Assembly (NCBI RefSeq): GCF_010093815.1
Contig: NW_022985553.1
Coordinates: 1,150,133 to 1,214,132, forward strand
DNA from: Pseudovirgaria hyperparasitica
Lineage: Eukaryota; Ascomycota; Dothideomycetes; Acrospermales; Acrospermaceae
Direction of reading: 5' to 3'
Length of the DNA stretch: 64,000 bases
Both the position numbers and the translations under genes were made by a program. Below the pieces are notes generated by a model that was not told where the DNA came from, did not search any database, and saw nothing but the letters and a program-made list of their open reading frames with translations. The stretch's first letter is position 1; every line of letters begins with the position of its first letter. Shown one piece after another: positions 23,779-34,408 of the stretch.

Positions 23779-24295
23779 CCGTCGTTTTCCTAGAACCTGA
23801 CGAGCTTGGCATTTTCCATCTCACGCGTGTGTTCTCACCCCAAATCTTCGATGGTTATTTTACCTCTCTACCTCTATATAGAGGTTTATATATTATAATA
23901 TCTATATAGACTTATAGAGTAGAGTAAGACGATAATTCCTATATAACTTTTAAGCTCTAAACTCTTTAATTTAGTCTATAATAAGAGGGTTTAATTTCTT
24001 AGAGAAGAGGAAGAGGGTAGTTTTCCTAGAACCTGACGCGGTTTTCGCACGGGCCCTCTTCTAAGAACTTCTAAGAATATTTAAAGATTCTTCTCTATCT
24101 CTTTAAAGAGGCCTTATAAAGATAAAATAAGCTTATAGCTAGATAGAGATCTACCTAATTATCTATTATATCTACTTTTAATACTCTTATAGACTTATAG
24201 ATAAGCGTAAAAGTAGAAAAGGCTTATTATAGGAAGATTAGGGGGAGAACACGCGTGTACCAGTCCTAGCTCGTCAGGTTCTAGGAAAACGACGG
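23779..24295. mobile_element. Non-autonomous inverted-repeat DNA element (MITE-like), about 517 bp
   Basis: The ends are perfect 28-bp inverted repeats beginning CCGTCGTTTTCCTAGAACCT (23779-23806 and 24268-24295). Beyond the perfect part both ends share a degenerate ACACGCGTG(T)GTTCTC-type subterminal block. An AT dinucleotide flanks both sides (23777-23778, 24296-24297) and is either the target duplication or part of the repeat. An internal extra copy of TTTTCCTAGAACCTGACG lies at 24021-24038 in direct orientation, hinting at a nested or partly duplicated element. The interior is AT-rich with no transposase frame. The right end touches the stop codon of the adjoining minus-strand gene. Confidence 0.75.
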
Positions 24296-24296
24296 A

Positions 24297-25724
24297 TTAC
24301 CCACTCATGCCTTCGCTAACCTCGCCCGCCTCATTTTCGCCGTTACCTGGCCCGGCCCCATCATCAGAGAAGCCCCGACCATGATTTTCTTCTGCTAGGG
24401 ATACAAGCTCGATCGGTAGTTCACGAGCGCTTGCTGTAAGCTCGCTGTTCTCAGCATCCCCAGCCTTTTTCCGTGCCTGCTTGCCTCCTCCCGTAAGATC
24501 TTCCAATGCGTCGCCGAGATCGGCATGCAAGATGTCATCTAGAGCGTTCTCTGCATTGTCCAGCAGACCGCCCTTCTTCGGAGCTCCACCAAGCTTTGGT
24601 AGTCCTGAGGATGATCCACCCAGTCCTCCAGCACCACTGGGAAGAAAGCCTGGTGCGATGTACTTCTTCGACTTGCCCGCAGACGCGACTAATGTTGCCA
24701 AGAGAGCAGAGCTTAAATCCAGGACATTGCTTGTTTTGAAAGAGTCAGGATTGTCAAGAAGTTGGAGGCCCATGCCGAAAGCTACGGACAAGATTGCGCC
24801 GGCTCCAGGAACAAAACCAAGTCCAAGGGTGACAACCTGCTTTACGATGTCTAAGATGAAAGAAGAGTACTTGTACGGTCGCCAACCGACTTCCACACCA
24901 AAAGTTGCACTCATCACCTGCGCTAAGTCGATCTGGCGGCAGAATGAATTGGATGGCATGTGATTCAGGGAGTTACTGTCACATTTCCATTTCAGACCCG
25001 CCCAGGCTTGTAAAACCATCTCATCGCCCTTGGTCTTAGATCTGTAGACTCCATAGCTTGGATTGCGCAGCTTTCGAGGAATGACTAGATACGTGATGAT
25101 ATCAGGGACCTTGAAGAGCCAACAAAGACCACGGTTGAGGCCGAGCCCGAGCTCTCGAGTGCATTCATGCGTACGAAGCTCGCCGACTGTGTTATAAGAT
25201 TCGATCTTGGTTCGCGCTTTGAAGTCAATCACCACGTACGTACAGTAGTTGGGATAAGCTTCGTCAGTTTTCTGACATACGGGGAAATAGATTGCTCGGA
25301 TTGGAATGGTTGCATCGATCCATAGCCACTGCGTTTTCGGGTCTTTGATTCTGACCGGACGAAGGATGTACTTCCTCGGGCCACCATTGTCTCGGTCACG
25401 CATCTCGTTCCAGTTCAGGCTGTTCGGATAGGTGGTGATTGCAAGCATCTTCGAGGGATCAGTGTCCTTGGTCTCACCTACCCAGAATCTGTCCCAGTTG
25501 CCAAATTGTGTATCATATTGACTGCCATATCCAGTTTTGAGATCAGATCGTGGATGGCCATAGTCATCGTTGTTGGCAACGACCCATCCATTCCACTGAT
25601 ACTCGATAAGAACGTGACTGTAGAAATCCTTAGGGTCTTCTGCAGAGAACGGAGCAAAATCATCGTTGTATTTCAGCGTCGATCGGAGAAAGAAGCATTC
25701 ACCCTCGGGGTAGTAAGAAGCCAT
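24297..25724 (-). CDS. Uncharacterised 475-aa protein with a Gly-rich hydrophobic segment
   Basis: An intact single-exon frame with ATG at 25724. I do not recognise the family. Residues 1-250 are rich in Trp, Tyr and Asp and look like a globular beta-rich domain (VLIEYQWNGWVVANNDDYGH, WLWIDATIPIRAIYFPVC, CTYVVIDFKARTKIES). Residues 289-323 form a long hydrophobic Gly-rich stretch (DIVKQVVTLGLGFVPGAGAI...) that could be a membrane-inserting hairpin. Residues 355-475 are low-complexity Gly/Ser then acidic, probably disordered. No signal peptide is seen. The TAA stop lies directly at the end of the inverted-repeat element, and the gene faces the same way as the large helicase gene upstream of it. 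Codon use is normal, so it looks functional. Confidence 0.6.
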   Translation of the reverse strand: MASYYPEGECFFLRSTLKYNDDFAPFSAEDPKDFYSHVLIEYQWNGWVVANNDDYGHPRSDLKTGYGSQYDTQFGNWDRFWVGETKDTDPSKMLAITTYPNSLNWNEMRDRDNGGPRKYILRPVRIKDPKTQWLWIDATIPIRAIYFPVCQKTDEAYPNYCTYVVIDFKARTKIESYNTVGELRTHECTRELGLGLNRGLCWLFKVPDIITYLVIPRKLRNPSYGVYRSKTKGDEMVLQAWAGLKWKCDSNSLNHMPSNSFCRQIDLAQVMSATFGVEVGWRPYKYSSFILDIVKQVVTLGLGFVPGAGAILSVAFGMGLQLLDNPDSFKTSNVLDLSSALLATLVASAGKSKKYIAPGFLPSGAGGLGGSSSGLPKLGGAPKKGGLLDNAENALDDILHADLGDALEDLTGGGKQARKKAGDAENSELTASARELPIELVSLAEENHGRGFSDDGAGPGNGENEAGEVSEGMSG

Positions 25725-26398
25725 TCTAGTGCGAGTCTGGCTCGTGATAGTTGAGCCTGAGATGATTCGTCTAGGTACTTCGATGATAATAAAGCTGACA
25801 CGCGAGCATAAGGATGTGAGGGTTGAGTGTTGGTTCTGGTGTTCTCAAAGAAGAATTTATATCATCTTTTCATTCATCAAGGTACTATATCCTGGTAACA
25901 GCATACATGAGTCGTACTCCGACACTTAGAACAGATAATATTTTGTGAGCTCGCAAAGTGTGATTATTGGTCTTGACTCCGAGACTAGTGAGCAAGACAA
26001 GAAGCTCAAAATGCTCACATCTGCATTAGCAGAAGTAAGCCAAGCGCTACTTTTCGTGGGGGTATGTTCATTAAGCACAACACAAGTGAATGGACTAGGC
26101 GCCATACTCCGAAGGGAGTGTGGCATTCTTACGCTATTGGGTAATTAACGGAAGGTCGGAACAAGTACGGGTCGAACCCTAGATCTCGTTCCGGATTATC
26201 GGGATGTGCGTGTCGTCGAGAGTGGGGCTATAGTAGCAGATCCTGAGATCGATGAAAAATTATGCCCTAAATATCGGAGATCGTGATGCACAAATGGACC
26301 AAGGTGACAGCAGAGGGTATCAGGACGACCCGAACGTATTGATGTATTGCTCAATGACCGGACCCCACACTTACTTACATGGATAGAACATGCAGTCA
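25725..26398. other. Intergenic region, promoter of the 475-aa protein gene
   Basis: Separates two minus-strand genes. No gene is seen; short frames overlap the 3' end of the helicase gene only as shadows. Confidence 0.4.
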
Positions 26399-29300
26399 TT
26401 ACGATAAGCCAAGCGCTGCGTCGGAAACCCAATGAGTACCACCTGCACATCTGTACCCATCTGCCAGCTTGATCCATCGGAAACCTGCGACACATACCCC
26501 CATTTGCTTCAGCTTCCGTTGCGCCTGAGCTTCTTTCTGTCTCTGCTCCTCAATCTTTCTTCGTTCCTGCTCTTTCCTTCGCAGTTGCTCTTCCATTTCT
26601 TGCATCTTTTTAACACGCTGTATCCGCTCAAGTTCGAATCTACGACGTTCAGCATCGTCTTCATGCGATATAGCGGCATTCTCAGCATGCTGCCGTCGCT
26701 GATTATTTTCTGTTTCTTGCTTCTTCAGACATTCAACTTGCGCGTGCAACGTCTCGAACTCTGTAATCAGCTCGTGAAAAGACGCATTCTGTACCTCAGC
26801 AGCTTTGATCGCCCGTTGCAGCTCAGCCCACACAATATCCGAGACACCACTGTCCCGATTTGTTGAGGACTCATCTGTTTGATTCTCTGGAGTAGGAGGA
26901 GGCGGTTCTTGATGCGTCACTTCAGTCGAAGCCAGAGGAGCTGTAGAGAATATTGGAGGCCTAGGAGGCTCTAATGGCCGTTGAGGCTCAATTGGTGGCA
27001 AATCCCCTGGACTGGGACATTGACCTTCTCGTACAGCAGAAGGAAGACAAGAGCGTTCCGCAAGCATCCTTTTAACAGCATTGAGAATCATGTCTTCGGT
27101 TAGGACGAGAGAAGTTTGGCCCTGTATGTCCTTTGTGTTGATGGCGTCCCGGTAGACGTTCTTTGCTAAGGTCTCGACATCCCGCGCGTTTGCCCATCCA
27201 TCCGTGTTTGTAAGATCACCAATCCGCGCCTTCAGCTGGGTCTCAAATTTCTTATCCGGTAGCTCTAGGACTCGAACATCGACGTGTTTCTTCCTCTTTA
27301 GCCTGGCAGAAAGAAGGTTGACGCAGTCCTCGACTTCCAGACCTTTGAAATGAACGGTCTCGGGAAAGCGGCTCAAGAGCCCCGGGTTAGATTGCATTAA
27401 TTTCTTGATGTGTGTATCATAACCTGCTAGGATTACAATCAACTTCTGCGCAAAAGCTGGTTTTGTTAGCAAGTCAACGATTTCGTCCATGGCCTCAGTA
27501 GCGAATGATCCCTCGCCAAGGCGATATGCTTCGTCGATAAAGAGAATTTTGCCTAGGGCTTTCTCAAATAACGTCCTTGTCTTTGGCCCCGTTTCTCCGA
27601 CATACCGACCAACAAGATCAGTGGCGGAGACTTCCAAAACCTCAGCTGTGGCTAAGAAACCCATATCGTAGTAGATCTTGCCCATCTTCCTAGCTGTAGA
27701 AGTTTTTCCGGTCCCTAGTAAGAATTTAGTTGTTGCTATACAATGATAATAAAGCTGATGTCATACCAGGAGGTCCACAGAAGCGAAAATTGAATGGTAA
27801 ACTTTCGCGTGGGTCTTCACCTAGCGAGTTGAGGTTTGCAGTAATACGCTGATACCCTTCAAACTTTGCAATGAGATCTTCGCACCCAACTACATCTTGA
27901 AACAACATGCGCACATTGGTAGTAACAGAGCCTCCACGTTTGTAGTCTGGGTCAAAATCGGTGGGTTCCAAGATGTACTGCGTTGTTTTGTCCTTGATCT
28001 GGTTTCTCCGACGTCGTTGTTGGTGACGACCCATTGCAGTATTTAACAAAATGTCGACTGCTCCACCATTACCGAAGTTGGGACGGTTTCGTGCTAGTTT
28101 CAAAACCCCCATGGCAGTCTCTTTCCCAAGTGCACTAGTACTGAAACTCGAGGCATTGAGCTTCAACTCGAAAATCTGTTCCAATTCCGCGTCAGAAAAG
28201 TCTTCGAACACGAAGGCCTCGTCCATGGGAAAGCGGCGACTGAGCCCCGGATTTACGCTCTGGAGCATAGTCTCCATTTCCTCTTTGTATCCTAGAAGTA
28301 GCACAGAACGATCCTCTCCTGGAACGCTCTGTACTTCCGCCACTATGGTATCAATAACAGCACTTTTGTAGATATCGGAACCTCCTCCGCTGCCGCTGTT
28401 GCTGCCACCACTAGAAAGACCATAAGCCTCGTCAATGACTAGGACTTTCCCCTGAGTCGCTGCCAGAATGGCCTTAGTATTCCTTTCTGATGCTCCAAGT
28501 ACATCACCAACAAAATCTGATGGATTTTTGATGACGACTAAACCCATTAGCGTTATACTATATGGCACTTGTATATTATTGCTTACCATCGCTACTTGAG
28601 AGCATGCCAATGTCAGCCAAGACTTGACCGTACAGTTTCGCGGCAGTTGTTTTTCCTGTACCTGGCGAACCTATCAAGATACGATTGAGATTGAATTTGA
28701 TAAGAGGCTTTTCGGCCAACTCCCTCTCATAGTTGGATTGAATGCTCTCCATCAGTGCACTGATAGTTTCTTTGACTGATTGCAATCCGATCATTGCTTT
28801 GAGCTTCTTCCATGCTTGGCAATCTTCTAACTTTTCCCCGGGGTTAGGTCCTAGCAGGTCTTCATTTGATAAAAAATTGTCATCAGGTTGGGTTCCACCA
28901 CGCCTCTCTAATTTCAGTCGTTCAGCCTGACGGCCAAGAGCCTTCGAAAGGGCGTTTTCGACGGCGCGAGCATTGCCAAAGCCTTCTTTGCCTCGTAGGT
29001 ACCCGATACGTCGTGCAAATATGCGAGCGAACAGGCCGTCCAAGCCATCTTGAACCTTCATTCGTCCATTGTACCGCTTTTGTATCTGATAGACGAAGAT
29101 CTGTCGAAGCTCCTCATCACTATAGTCCCCAAAGGCGAAAGAGTAGGGGAATCTGCTTGGAAGACCCTCGTTGTGAGCAAAGAACTTTTCCATTGGTTTG
29201 TTGTATCCAGCTAAGATGAAGACGATTTTACCAGTGAGATTTTCAATCTCAGCTAAGAGGAAGTCCAGCACGCTGGTACCGCCGATACCGGATCCCGAAG

Positions 29301-32300
29301 TCAGTTGATAAGCTTCGTCAATGAAGACAGCTCCACCACCTTCGTTGAGAACATCTTCGATAAGCTTTTGACATCCAGATACTCCGCTATTGGCAAGTCT
29401 GGCGCCTGTCGTCTCCTTGATGGTTGTACCCGGCAGAACGCCTACGCTCCCAAGAAACCGAGCGTACAGTCTTGCAAGCGTCGTCTTTCCTATGTTCATG
29501 ACAACTGTCAGTATGCTCCACACGGAATGGGGTGTTAGTTCCGGGACTACATACCTGTCCCGGGATTCCCAAGTAGCGACACACCGAAACGCTCGCTCCT
29601 TAAGTCAGTTCCTTGTCTTATACAGGTGTCAATTTTGGTTTTGATAGTAAGCACCTGATTTTTGACGCTCTCTAGCCCACTCATCCCCATCAAGTCATCG
29701 AGATCTTTGCTGTCTGCATTTTCATGCTTCTTCTGGTACTCCCACTCTTCGCGTGCTTTAGAGTGAGGCTTAGTGCTATGTTTGTCTGAAGTGCTCGCAA
29801 TCACCTGGTCGTCCATAGTCCCAGCGTTATTACTAGTAGATGACTGGGCCTGCGTGTCCTGGACCCTGCTAACTTGATCTTTCTCTTTCGCCATGGACTT
29901 CGTTGTCAAAGATGTAGTGGTGAGTTTCTTTGCCTCTTCAAGATCTTTCTTGCGTTGCCGTAGGTGACGCTGCTCTTCGGTTTCTTCTCTCAATTCTCTC
30001 TGCAAGCGCCGCTCATGAGCGATCTCGTCGTCAACCGTGGCCAACTCGCGGGCATAAGCGTCTTGTCTTCTTTGCCTTTCGGCAGTAAGTCTTTCGTCCC
30101 GCTGACGCTGTTTTTCACGTATTGCATCCTCGACTGCACATTTCCGGCAACGTGCTGTGTTTTTCGAGCATTGCCACGACATTTTGTGGCCTTTCGAGCA
30201 TTTATCATGGATTACATGAGTACATTCAACCTTAGAGTGATCAGCCAGCTGATGGCACTTTTGGGGGCAAATGTGTATTCCGCAATTAAGTATGACGGTA
30301 CTATTGTCATGTGTTATAAGATGAAAACCCATATATACGTAGAAGACGACGTACCAAGGTTCAGAGCATCCTCCATCAGGGCATTCGTTCTCAAAGTCTT
30401 CGCCAGTTTTCAAGACCGTAGCTTTGGCAGGGTGTCGCTGGCATCTCACAGGTAAGCCATCAAAAACTTGGCCAGCATCACTCAACTGCTGCATGAAAGG
30501 GCCCCAAACCGACTTGCCTTTCCTGCTGCTCACAAAGGTATCACTATTGCCTATCATTATGAGACCATCCCGTGCGCGAGAAAGAAGCACGTTAAGCCGC
30601 TCAGGTGCAGACATGAATCCGATATCGCCTTCCGGGTTGCTACGTGTAAGACACACTATGATGAGATCGCTCTCCTCGCCTTGGAAGTTGTCTGGCACGG
30701 CTTAGAAAATCCCCGACTGAATCAAGCCATATATCACAATCTTGACTCACCAATTGTAGACACACGCAATTTTGTCTTCTTCGCAGATGCGCTCGCCTTG
30801 GGCACTAACCCAGCTCTGACAAGATCAAATGAATCCAGATCGTTCAGTACCGGATCATGTTCTGTCAGGAGCAATTTCAACAGAAGACCTAGTTGACCCA
30901 AATACGGCGTGAGAACGACTTGTTGATCGGTGCCATAGCCTTGCTGCGCCAAATATCGGACGACTTTAAGGACCATTTCAGCCTCATACAAATTCTGGCG
31001 GCTGACTTTTGACCCCTCATCGCGTCGATCCCTAATCTTATCTTGTTGGAGTTCAGGCACAGAATGCTTGAGAAACACAACGTTTGACTGAAGTCCACGG
31101 ATGGATGGCCGGTTCATCGTGCTAGTTGCGTCTTCGAGGTTCGGATATGTAAGTCGTCTAACTAAAGTAGAAATCTCAGGGCGCATGCGATGCTGTTTAG
31201 CCAAAGTGGAATGCGGGAAGCCATTCAAGACTAGGCGTTCGAAGAGAGATCTATTGAGGTCGTATCCGTCACCTTTCTCGATAGTCAGGGCATAGTTGTT
31301 CACCTTTGGACGAAGTTGCTTGTGGTCGCCAATCAGTACTAGATGCTTCGTCTTTGCAGAAAGTGCTGTAAGGATATGCGCTTCAAGTATCTCTCCGGCT
31401 TCTTCAACCAACACAATTCCAGGTTTTGCACTGAGCAGCTCCTTTGAGTATTTTGCCGCAGCAGTTGTAGTACAGCCAATAATTCGCTTTGATGCAATGA
31501 TCTCGGCATGTTTCTGTCCTTTTGATTCAGTGAACTGTTCATAAGCTTCACTGTAATCATGTAGCACATCTTGCAGGAGAGTGGCCCCTTCCTTATAGAA
31601 TTCAAGTGTCCATCTATCGTAGCATTCCCTTCGAGCAGCAACATCCATGCGCCAGACGTTTTCGAATTCTGTATTCGAGGCATCATTGAAGATCCCTCGA
31701 TCTTGACCTGCCAACCATTGGTCCAGAAGGTAGAATTGGTCAACTTCTTTCCCTTTTCGCCCTATTCTTCTCATTCCGTCATCGCTACTCGGAACACTCA
31801 GGGCATTGTAGAAGTGATAGTCATCTGAACACTCGAGATAATTCATGATTTCCTCTTTAGGTGCTCTCAAGTTCCTGAAATCTGCGGACTGCTTTTCAAG
31901 CCTGTCGTCGAGATTGTCTACTCTTTCCCGACGGGAGTTGAATGTATGCCACTGGTCATGGGTTCGACGATAAGACGAGGATTGCTCATAGAGGGATAAT
32001 TGCTTAGTTGCCTCCGTCGACTTCGATCCAAGGCGAAGCATTACACTTTCAGGAACGCCAATCTTCATAATGTCGGCGAGAAATTGATCCAGTGCATGAT
32101 TCGTATACGTCAGAACTAGTATTTTCTCATCGGTATGGTGAAACAGGACCATAATCAGTAGTGCGCCAATGAACGATTTACCAGTGCCTGTAGAGCACAG
32201 TTAGAGTGGCCTAAAATAAATGCTTAAGCCTTACCTGGAGGTCCTTGAATCAGGCTCACCTGGTTCTTCAAACCGGAGATAAGGGATTGTATCTGCGAAG

Positions 32301-33720
32301 GATCTAGATACACGTCGATACAGAGACGGAGGAGCGTACGCAGATTTTGACCAGAACACGATTCAATATCTTCAATGAGGTCAAGGGGAGCAAAGGGTGA
32401 TTGAGCTACGCTACGGATGTCATCGCTTTGGAGGAGCTGACCGGATAATGGCAATGATGTGATCTGTTGTAGCCTCCTGAGAATTGGGTCGTACGCGAAG
32501 TACGGTGTGTCGACTTGAACGAACTGGAGGTTGTCTTGATGAGTCATCTTTAGAGTGAGTAGTGTTTTAAGCATTGCGGACCCCCCGAATACTTGCAGTA
32601 ATAGTACTGGGGGGCTCTTTGCTAGGAAGTCCGTATTTCGTTCTACAATGGCAAATGCAACAATCTCATTTGACGCGAGAATGCAACCGAAAGAGTCGTG
32701 TTTCAGTATGTTTTTATTCTCTTCAAAGAAGCGCTTACGAGCCTCCAGATCGTAGGGCAGCTTAGGAAATCCTTTGTAGCACCGCAGCGCAATCGAAGCA
32801 GGCCTTCTTCTGGTGTCGCTGCCGCATTGTATCCCGTGAAACACCAATCCTCCCAGACTCACAGAGGCTCGCCGCCCTTGTTTACGTCCCATCGCAACTT
32901 TTAGCTCCTCGCGTAATTCTGCCAGCATATCCTCTCTCAGGAGACGAAACTGGTTGTCAACATGGACGGCCGCCCGCTTATCAGGTTCTACAGCGAGAAC
33001 TGAATCAGCTTGCAAGTAGTACGCCGGGTCCCTTGAGAGAAACTCATCAGCGGTTGGGAAGATAGCAATCTTGCGATAGTCCTCAAAGTCGTTGTCGTGA
33101 CGGCCGCCAGGCTTGATGATAGCCCCGGAGTAAACTCCTGATCGTTTGCTGTTGAGCACATCTTGAATTTTGTACGCGACACTGCGAATGTCAGAATTTG
33201 ATGAGGCTAATAGCCCGCCCCCAGCTGTGAGAGATTCTTGGGATATTTCAATGATATCTGATGGAATGGAAACAGTCGAGAATGAGATTAAGAGCAAATG
33301 AAGAAGGGTCGCAAACGCCTTTGTGCCGTTTTCTGAAAGGCCTCGGTTGCGGAAAGCTCCTACTAGCGCCACCCAAAACGTCGGCGGGTCAACCACGACC
33401 ATCAGCAGATCTCGCAACAGCTGTCCACCACAAAGTTGTTTGATTTCGTCGGATGCGAGAGACAAGAGGAGCTGAGAGCCTGTCTCATTCATGAATTGCG
33501 GCGTGATGTTCACACGAAGGGTCATCTTCAGCGCCTGCAGACCGTTCTGCGATGCCGCAAGCCTTTCGAACGAGCTGATCCTATCTTCTGCTCCAAGGAG
33601 CGACCGAACGAACAGTTCTGCTTCATTGGAACTTTTAATCGCTCTGGACCCGCCAACAAAGCTCAAGAATACTTTGCGTAGCCTAGCCACGTCAATAGCT
33701 GAAGCAGTTTCGTTCGACAT
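26399..33720 (-). CDS. ZNFX1-like SF1 helicase with NF-X1-type Cys cluster and three CbbX-type AAA+ domains
   Basis: Seven exons: complement(join(26399..27714, 27767..28537, 28587..29489, 29555..30300, 30355..30691, 30751..32187, 32235..33720)), 2,331 aa. Introns are 47-65 nt; three of them split P-loop codons. The N-terminal 480 residues are helical. The UPF1/ZNFX1-type helicase follows: GPPGTGKS (493-500), LVEEAGEI (about 755-762), LIGDHKQLRP, KQHRMRPE, DNFQGEESD and RLNVLLSRAR. Next is a Cys/His cluster (CGIHICPQKC, CSKGHKMSWQC, about 1090-1150), then a charged coiled coil. Three AAA+ ATPase domains of the CbbX/SpoVK type have Walker A at about 1331-1338, 1609-1616 and 1891-1898 and Walker B as FIDEAYQL, VIDEAYGL and FIDEAYRL. 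A second coiled coil and a conserved end (MGVCVAGFRWIK, GYRCAGGTHWVSD) close it. Likely a cytoplasmic RNA-dependent ATPase and remodeller. ZNFX1 in animals is an interferon-induced RNA sensor and small-RNA factor; function in fungi is unproven. Confidence 0.88.
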
Positions 33721-34408
33721 TGTTTCAAAGAATGAGTTGTGATTGAGTGCTAAACGACACTGTGAAGCCAACTCTGGTTGCAATATAATCCAATGAGTAG
33801 GATAAGATACCTATACCAACCCCAGCCGTGTTGCAATCTCTCACTACATCAGCATAGAAAAACAACTAAGGTGATACAGGTCCATAGTGTATACGCATCC
33901 CATGGACCATGGGACACAGCCTGACAACCCCAGCCTGTGCCAGCGCAGAATGAAATATACCTAATGGTCGATCCTTTCTCCAACTAGCCTTCTCATTAAG
34001 CTAGCCTTCTCATGAAGGTAAGGCTCCGCTGGTGTCGGGTAGAACAGTATGCATGAATGAGTCTTTGTGAACTCTCTGTCGTGCCAGGTGTGTGCGACCG
34101 GAGATGCTCTAGCACATCAGCAGGGATCTATCACTACCCTGAAAATAGCGGTGCGTTGTGTGGTGCAAAGCTCCTAATGCCATGTAATGCATATATAACC
34201 ATCCTCATGGTCATTACCATCATAATTACACGGATAGGCACACACTCGTAATCGATAAGTGCACACATGCCCCCCCAACAATTACACGGGACACACACAC
34301 ACGCATATATGTCGTCAGCTAGCATCGAAGGTTTACCTTCTACTGTTTCGCGTGGAAATCTCCTGCTTCTCTCACCCGAGCATCGCAGAATCGAATACAG
34401 AACTGGAA
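33721..34408. other. Divergent promoter region
   Basis: Lies between the helicase gene (-) and the next gene (+). It has CA/CACA-rich simple sequence near 34257-34310 (ACACACACACACGCATATAT). No gene is seen. Confidence 0.4.

Noticed and set aside
23540-23824. A 94-aa minus-strand gene
   Set aside because: Its ATG and first residues lie inside the inverted repeat of the mobile element; at most the remainder is an old exon fragment.
30301-30354. Continuous coding through this segment of the helicase gene
   Set aside because: The frame stays open (54 nt), but splicing it out restores the Cys of the NF-X1-like cluster and it has good GT-AG ends.
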